Source: Orobanche coerulescens (lineage: Eukaryota > Streptophyta > Magnoliopsida > Lamiales > Orobanchaceae). From it: a stretch of DNA of 64,000 nt. The position numbers were made by a program, and so were the translations under genes. The stretch covers positions 53,020,358-53,084,357 of the forward strand of contig CM065801.1 in the NCBI GenBank assembly GCA_033398695.1, written 5' to 3'. Each line of letters starts with the position of its first letter. Position 1 is the stretch's first letter. Below, piece by piece: positions 58,581 through 64,000 of this stretch. Below the pieces are notes generated by a model that saw only the letters and a program-made list of their open reading frames with translations, had not been told where the DNA came from and searched no databases.

Positions 58581-59104
58581 CAGCCCGCTGTTTTCTATCT
58601 TTCCTTTCGTTTTTCTTCACGGGGCGACTCCAGAGGCGATTCCTTCAGTTTTGATTGAAGAAATTTTCGTGTTCCATCACCATAGAATCGTAGTAGCATA
58701 TCACCATCAGCATAATCATCCTCCATCATCCGAATCCGAGGTATTTTCTTCAGGAACCCTAACTTGTATAAATTGGGGGTTTTCGGGTTTTTCGTGATTG
58801 ATTCTGAATTGTTCATGTATGTTGCGAAACTTCTTACCGATTGTTGTTATTGGACGATTCCCAATCCAATTTCCTTGATTTTAATCCGTGAATTATCAAT
58901 ACGGGGAGATTTTGCGTAAACCCTCGCCCGTATCGATTGAACGTCTATTGTTGTGAATTGTAATCGGGGTTATGGGAGTATTCCTTTCGTTTATTGATGT
59001 CCGTTGGGACTGAGTTATGTTAATTCTTCGTTAGGAACCGTCGTCTTCCACTCGGATCATCCGTAGTCGTTTTTCACTTCCGATTCTTCGAAGATGTCAC
59101 AAAG

Positions 59105-59514
59105 GCAAGTACTTTACATTTGTTTACATGTTCTAGTATCTGAATTATGGCTGTATTGTGGTTGTTGTGGATGGATATGTGTATGTTCACCTAGGGACGG
59201 TCCAACGGGGCCTCTAGGGATACGTTGCCGTGAGTTTCGTATCGCGAACTATGGTTAACCACCCAGGGATGTCCGACGGGGCTCTGCGGGGTACGGTGGC
59301 CGTGAGTCACGTACCAAGGTTAACTTTGAATTGTTTTGGTTGGAGAAAATGTGTTTTGTGCTTGTGCATCGTAAATATTCCGGAATATAAAATGTTTTCT
59401 AAAATGATTTTGGCGCATATATTCATCTGATTAGAATGTAGTTCAAATGGATTGTACTTGCACTAGCAGTTGTCGCTAACCCCTTAAATGGGGGAAATAC
59501 TTTTTGTATTTCAG
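59105..59514 (+). other. Candidate GC-AG intron in TEK-H LTR
   Basis: The donor AAAG|GCAAGTA and acceptor GTATTTCAG|GTATT enclose a two-unit array (59188 and 59260, about 70 bp each, with CAGGGA and CCGTGAGT words). Prediction only. Confidence 0.45.
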
Positions 59515-59895
59515 GTATTGATCGTGGGGACAAGCGAGCACCCGAGCCGTATGAGGATGATGGGCAAGCATGATATTGTCCAGAAGTTGATTATTGGTGT
59601 CTTGTCTGTCAATTATTATTGATGTCTGATTTTGGGATTCTGTATTATAAAATTTGTTTAAGTACTCGAGTACTTCCGATTTGAATTTGTTAATGTTGTG
59701 TTCCCGTTTTGGGAAAATGGATTTGATGTCAGAATTTTATTTGTCGGTTATAGTCTTTTATTTAGCTTGTCGTTTTATTTATGATGGTTTGTCGTTGTCG
59801 AATGTCTTGTTTGGTACGTTAGCCTGGTGGATTCCACAGTGTGGGGTCCACGGCGCTGTAATATGCCCTGAATGTCTTGGGGGTGTTACAGAATA

Positions 59896-59907
59896 TGGTA
59901 TCAGAGC
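59896..59907 (+). other. Primer-binding site of TEK-H
   Basis: TGGTATCAGAGC lies 5 nt after the LTR end. Confidence 0.9.
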
Positions 59908-60009
59908 CTAGGTTTATGGATACCTAGGCTGTCGGTTATTTGGGTCTAGTTAAGTGTCGTTTTTGGGACAGTATCACTGCTATGCCATCATCTCAGTACG
60001 CCGGTGCTC

Positions 60010-60116
60010 GTAAGTTTTTTTTCCTAACTTGACTCGTTTCACCGTTATGTTCTATTCCTGTCTTAGTAACTTGTTGCGTTTTGCGTTTGAATTGTACTTA
60101 CCCATTACTTCTTCAG
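60010..60116 (+). other. Candidate leader intron of TEK-H
   Basis: The donor GCTC|GTAAGT is the same word as in TEK-G, and the acceptor is CTTCAG. The base triplet at the expected start codon is ATT instead of ATG. Confidence 0.5.
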
Positions 60117-61400
60117 AATTCCTGCTGGTAGAGGACGCGGACGCGGTAGGGGACGTGGCGCAGCCGGTGGGGCGGCCATGTCCGATCACTCGGGAACTGA
60201 TTCGGCGATGCCCTCTTTGTCGAATAGTATTTTCCCTAGTTCCGGAGGTCAGCAGGACCAGTCTGCTAGTTCCGGTAATGCACATGAGAATGTTGGAGTG
60301 GCCAACATTTTGCAGCAAGTAGCGAACCAGATGACGCTACTGACTCAGGCCGTTCTAGTCGGCCAAGCTAATGCCAACCCAGTTCCGCCTACTGGATCCG
60401 GCAATGATAAGTTACTTCAGGACGTGATTCGTATGCGTCCTCCGCAGTTTGATGGTGCTTCCGACCCCTCTGGTTGGGAGAATTGGCTATTTGAGATGGA
60501 GATGGTATTCGAGGCTGCTAACTGCTCTAGGAGAGGAATGTACCCATCGCTCAGTACTTCCTCGCCAAAGAGGCCGCAACGTGGTGGCAAGCGGTGAAAC
60601 CGCCCGACCGGGCAGCTACGTGGCCAGAGTTTCGGGATTTGATGGAAGATGAATTCTGTCCTTGGCCAGTGAAAGAGGGGAGGATCTGAGCCTTCTTTGA
60701 GGCTAAGCCCCAAGACATTCCTATTTCTCAAGCTATCAAGGACTACAATCAACAGCTGCATTATGTGAGGAACCAAGTCCGAGATGAGCTTGATAAGATC
60801 CGCCACTTTGATATGCGGATGAAACCGAGGGTACGCCACTACATGTCTGGTCTGGGGTGCACGACTTTGAAAGAATATCAGAATAAGGCGATGGCTTATG
60901 AGATGTCGTTTTCTGCGACAGAGACGGCAACTGAAGGAAAGAAGCAGAAGACCTCCAGTCAGTTTTCGGGAGGCAAGTCAGGAGGGTATCCGAAGTCTCA
61001 GTCTGGTTCGCGAGTCTTTGGGAGTCAGTCGCCATCAGTTGGGCGAGGAAACGGTTCTAGGTCTGCTCCTACTGGTTCCGTCCGTGGTCCTACGTGCTTC
61101 AAATATAGTCGTCCGGGCCACATAATGAGTGAGTGTGATAGGCCTCCGATTCAGTGTCTTGCTTGTGGTCGGATGGGTCATCGTGCGAAGTTTTGTACGG
61201 ATGCGGCTCGAACTCCAGTTACTCAGATATCAGCCCCAGCTGCGGGAGAGCCGAGTGTGAATCAGGAACCGACAGTTCCTCAGCTGCAGCAGAGTTTTGG
61301 CAGAGGTCGAGGACGTGGGCAGCCTTCTAGAGGGGGAGCTTCTAGTGCGGGGTCTGTTCCGCCCCGAGTGTATGAGATGAGACGAGCAGGAGATCCTGAC
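60117..61400 (+). pseudogene. gag: Gag of TEK-H
   Basis: An Arg/Gly repeat opens the frame, then the Gag core in two frames (MRPPQFDGASDPSGWENW to about 60528; after a frameshift WWQAVKPPDRA and QDIPISQAIKDYNQQ). A TGA at 60687-60689 interrupts the second part. Two zinc knuckles follow: the first, CFKYSRPGHIMSEC, has tyrosine where the second cysteine is expected; the second, CLACGRMGHRAKFC, is complete. The lost start codon is a further defect. Confidence 0.85.
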
Positions 61401-64000
61401 GCGACGATGGCTACAGGTATCGTCCACATCCTTGATCATCCTGTTTCCGTATTGTTCGATTCTGGTGCTATGCATTCTTTTATATCTATGGATTGTGTGC
61501 GTCGTCTGCATGTCAATTGCCTAGTTGCTTGTGAGCCTTTTGTTGTTAAACTTCCTAGTGGGGATAGCATCGTGGGGGATCGTGAGGTTAGAGATTTTTC
61601 TGTGAGTATCGCGGGGAGGGTTTGGCCTTCTAATCTGATTGCGGTAGATATTAGAGATGAGGATTTGATTATGGGTGAGGATTGGCTGGACCGTCATGGG
61701 GCGATCATGAATTATAGAACGAGAACCGTTTCGATGTTAGCCTCTGACGGTACCGAGCATTCTTTTGTGGGGCGTAAGCGGAGTAGCCAGAGGTTACTGA
61801 TCAGCGCCTTGAGGGCCGTGAGACTGCTTCGAGGAGGTTGCACGGGCTATTGGTGTTACGCTTTGAGATCGGAGGAAGGGGGAGTCGAACTCTCGTCTAT
61901 TCCGGTAGTATGTGAGTATCCTGACGTTTTTGCCAGACGACTTGCCGGGTTTGCCGCCGGACCGAGAGGTTGAGTTTACCGTCGACTTAGAGCCGGGGGC
62001 AGCCCCGATTTCTAAGACGCCATACCGTATGGCGCCTGCCGAGATGCTTGAGTTGAAGAAACAGTTGGGAGAGTTGCTAGACATGGGGTATATTCGACCG
62101 AGCGCTTCACCTTGGGGCGCACCAGTCCTGTTGGTGAAGAAGAAGGACGGGTCACTTCGTTTGTGTATCGACTACCGAGAGTTGAACAAAGTGACCATCA
62201 AAAACAAGTATCCGCTTCCGAGGATTGATGATTTGTTTGATCAGTTGCAAGGGGCAACTGTGTTTTCAAAGATTGATTTGAAATCGGGGTATTATTAACT
62301 CTGAGTGAAGGATACCGATATTCCGAAGACGGCCTTTCGAACGAAATACGGTCACTACGAGTTTGTGGTTATGCCTTTTGGGCTAACCAACGCACCAGCC
62401 GTGTTCATGTATCTTATGAACAAAGTCTTTATCGAGTACCTCGATAAGTGTGTAGTCGTTTTCATCGACGACATCCTGATTTACTCTAGGAGCGAGGAGG
62501 AGCACGCCCGTCATTTGCATATCGTGTTAGACATTTTGAGAGCTCAGCATCTTTTTGCGAAGTTCTCAAAGTGTGAGTTTTGGTTGCGGGAGGTTATGTT
62601 TCTCGGTCATGTGATCTCGGCCGAGGGTGTTCGTGTGGACCCACATAAGGTGGAGGCAGTGTTGGATTGGGCGCCGCCCAAGAACGTGAAGGAGGTCCGC
62701 AGTTTTCTGGGATTAGCCGGGTATTACTGTAGATTCGTCGAGGGGTTCTCTAAGCTCGCTCGACCGTTGACTCAGTTATTACAGAAGTCAGAGAAGTTTG
62801 TGTGGACCGATGAGAGGCAGAATAGTTTTGAGGAGTTGAAGAAGCGGTTGACGACCGCTCCTGTTTTGGCCTTACCGAGTGGAAATGAGGGTTTCTCAGT
62901 TTTCAGTGATGCTTCGGGCCAAGGGCTCGGATGTGTACTTATGCAGCACGGGAGGACGATTGCTTATGCTTCCCGTCAGTTGAAACCGTATGAGTTGAAT
63001 TACCCTACGCACGATCTTGAGTTGGCCGCAGTTGTATTTGCGTTGAAGATCTGGCGTCATTACTTGTATGGCTTGTCGTGTAAGATTTTCACCGATCACA
63101 AGAGCCTGAAGTACATTTTCACGCAGAAAGAGCTTAATATGAGACAGAGGAGATGGTTGGAGTTGATTAAGGACTACGACCTCGAGATTCTATATCATCC
63201 GGGTAAGGCAAATGTGGTGGCAGATGCCTTGAGCCGGAAATCGGTAGCGCTTCGGGTGCTTGAGCTACTTACGGCCCAGTCGGGACTTCAGCGAGAGTTT
63301 ATGAGGTTGAGCATTGAGGTTGTACTACCAGAGAGTTTCGGGCAGTTGCGTACTCTTGAGATTTCTTCATCTCTGGTCGATGATATTAAATCGGGACAGT
63401 TGGAGGACCCGATGTGTATGCAGCTCCGAGAGAGTGTAGGAAAGGGGAAAGCCCCGGGATTTGTTATTCATGAGGACGGAGTGTTGAGATGCCGAGGTCG
63501 GTTGTGTCTTCCGAACGACTCGGGATTGAGACATCGTATTATGCGAGAGGCCCATGCGTCACCTTACTCAGTCCATCCGGGCTCGAGTAAAATGTATAAA
63601 GATCTGAGGAAGAATTTCTGGTGGAACGTTTTGAAGAAGGAGGTAGTTCAGTTTGTAGCTAAGTGTTTGACTTGTCAGCAAGTCAAGATTGAGCATCAGC
63701 GGCCAGCCGGGTTATAGAAACCACTTCCCGTCCCAGAGTGGAAGTGGGAGGATATCTCTATGGATTTTGTCACGGGTTTGCCGAGGACGAAGGCTGGTAT
63801 GAATATGGTGTGGGTGATTGTAGACCGACTGACTAAGTCGGCACATTTTCTGGGCATCAAGGATACTTGGGGTCCAGAAAAGTTGGCTCGTATTTTTATC
63901 GCACAGATAGTGAGGCTTCATGGTACGCCGAGGACCATTATTTCAGACCGAGATGGCCGATTTGTATCGCATTTTTGGCAGGCGGTGAATAAGGCATTGG
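61401..64000 (+). pseudogene. pol: Protease-RT-RNase H-integrase of TEK-H, 3' end outside window
   Basis: Protease has DSGA in VLFDSGAMHSF, in frame with gag. A one-base shift near 61925 moves the frame to that of 61912. RT has TAA 62296-62298 and TGA 62302-62304 right after KSGYY, then FIDD and RNase H ([11 protein letters not shown]). Integrase begins after TAG 63715-63717 and runs off the window at SHFWQAVNKAL. No intact enzyme is possible from this copy as read. Confidence 0.9.

Larger units (their letters stand above)
57979..59890 (+). repeat. 5' LTR of TEK-H
   Basis: The 1912-bp LTR starts TGTAATTCCG and ends GGTGTTACA just before the PBS. The block around GGGGTCCACGGCGCTGTAATA near its end is shared with TEK-G. 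Confidence 0.88.
57979..64000 (+). mobile_element. TEK-H: Tekay-like chromovirus, continues beyond window
   Basis: The 5' LTR is 57979-59890, PBS 59896, gag from about 60117 and pol to the window edge inside integrase. The presumed TSD is ACTAT (57974-57978). Its gene order and motifs match TEK-C and TEK-G, while its LTR palindrome and array are different. Confidence 0.9.

Overview
The window is plant heterochromatin, almost certainly angiosperm. Everything that can be recognised is LTR retrotransposon. I see no host gene, rRNA gene, tRNA gene, CRISPR array or DNA transposon. The evidence is repeated TG...CA LTR pairs, primer-binding sites complementary to initiator Met tRNA (TGGTATCAGAGC), polypurine tracts, gag/protease/RT/RNase H/integrase reading frames, and 5-bp target-site duplications (TSDs) that resolve several nestings. 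I use these names: TAT-1 (Tat-type Ty3/gypsy), GPR-1 and GPR-2 (gypsy-like elements with only gag and protease), COP-A (Angela-like Ty1/copia), SIR-E (Sirevirus-like copia with only gag), and TEK-B, -C, -D, -F, -G, -H (Tekay/Del-like chromoviruses).

Left part, 1-4.9 kb: the 3' end of TAT-1, with a four-exon antisense gene that has its own TATA box, followed by the 3' LTR. Then a nest: TEK-F LTR remnant (about 4890-5082 and 28057-28475), split by GPR-1 (5083-28056). The 3' LTR of GPR-1 is split by COP-A (8817-27488, TSD CCGGG). The 5' LTR of COP-A is split by TEK-B (10626-19948, minus, TSD TGGGA). After this TEK-F resumes as a 389-bp interior and a long LTR (28866-31999).

Right part: TEK-C (32000-44581, minus) interrupts the TEK-F LTR. 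SIR-E (32537-36889, TSD TTTTC) sits in the 3' LTR of TEK-C, and TEK-D (LTR only, 44582-46212) interrupts its 5' LTR. GPR-2 (46213-48937, minus) abuts a palindrome in TEK-D. TEK-G (48938-57175) interrupts the GPR-2 gag gene and ends at a non-LTR junction with a second TEK-F-type LTR fragment (57176-57978). That fragment is interrupted by TEK-H (57979 to the window end).

The strongest unexplained signal is in the LTRs. Upstream of the TATA region, most families carry a cluster of short CpG-rich palindromes of a family-specific sequence, set about 18-24 bp apart (two helical turns): TARCGYRCGYTA in TEK-D, TEK-G and SIR-E, TTACGTACGTAA in TEK-F, TTACGGCCGTAA in TEK-H at exactly 22-bp steps, GTGCCGCGGCAC in TEK-C, CACGGCCGTG in TEK-B. 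The same palindrome class occurs in both copia and gypsy elements. A second shared structure is a candidate GC-AG intron in every Tekay-like LTR leader, and each family's tandem repeat lies inside it.

Most coding frames are broken by a few nonsense codons or indels; the SIR-E gag is the only intact long frame. No element in the window is a complete, open, autonomous copy.
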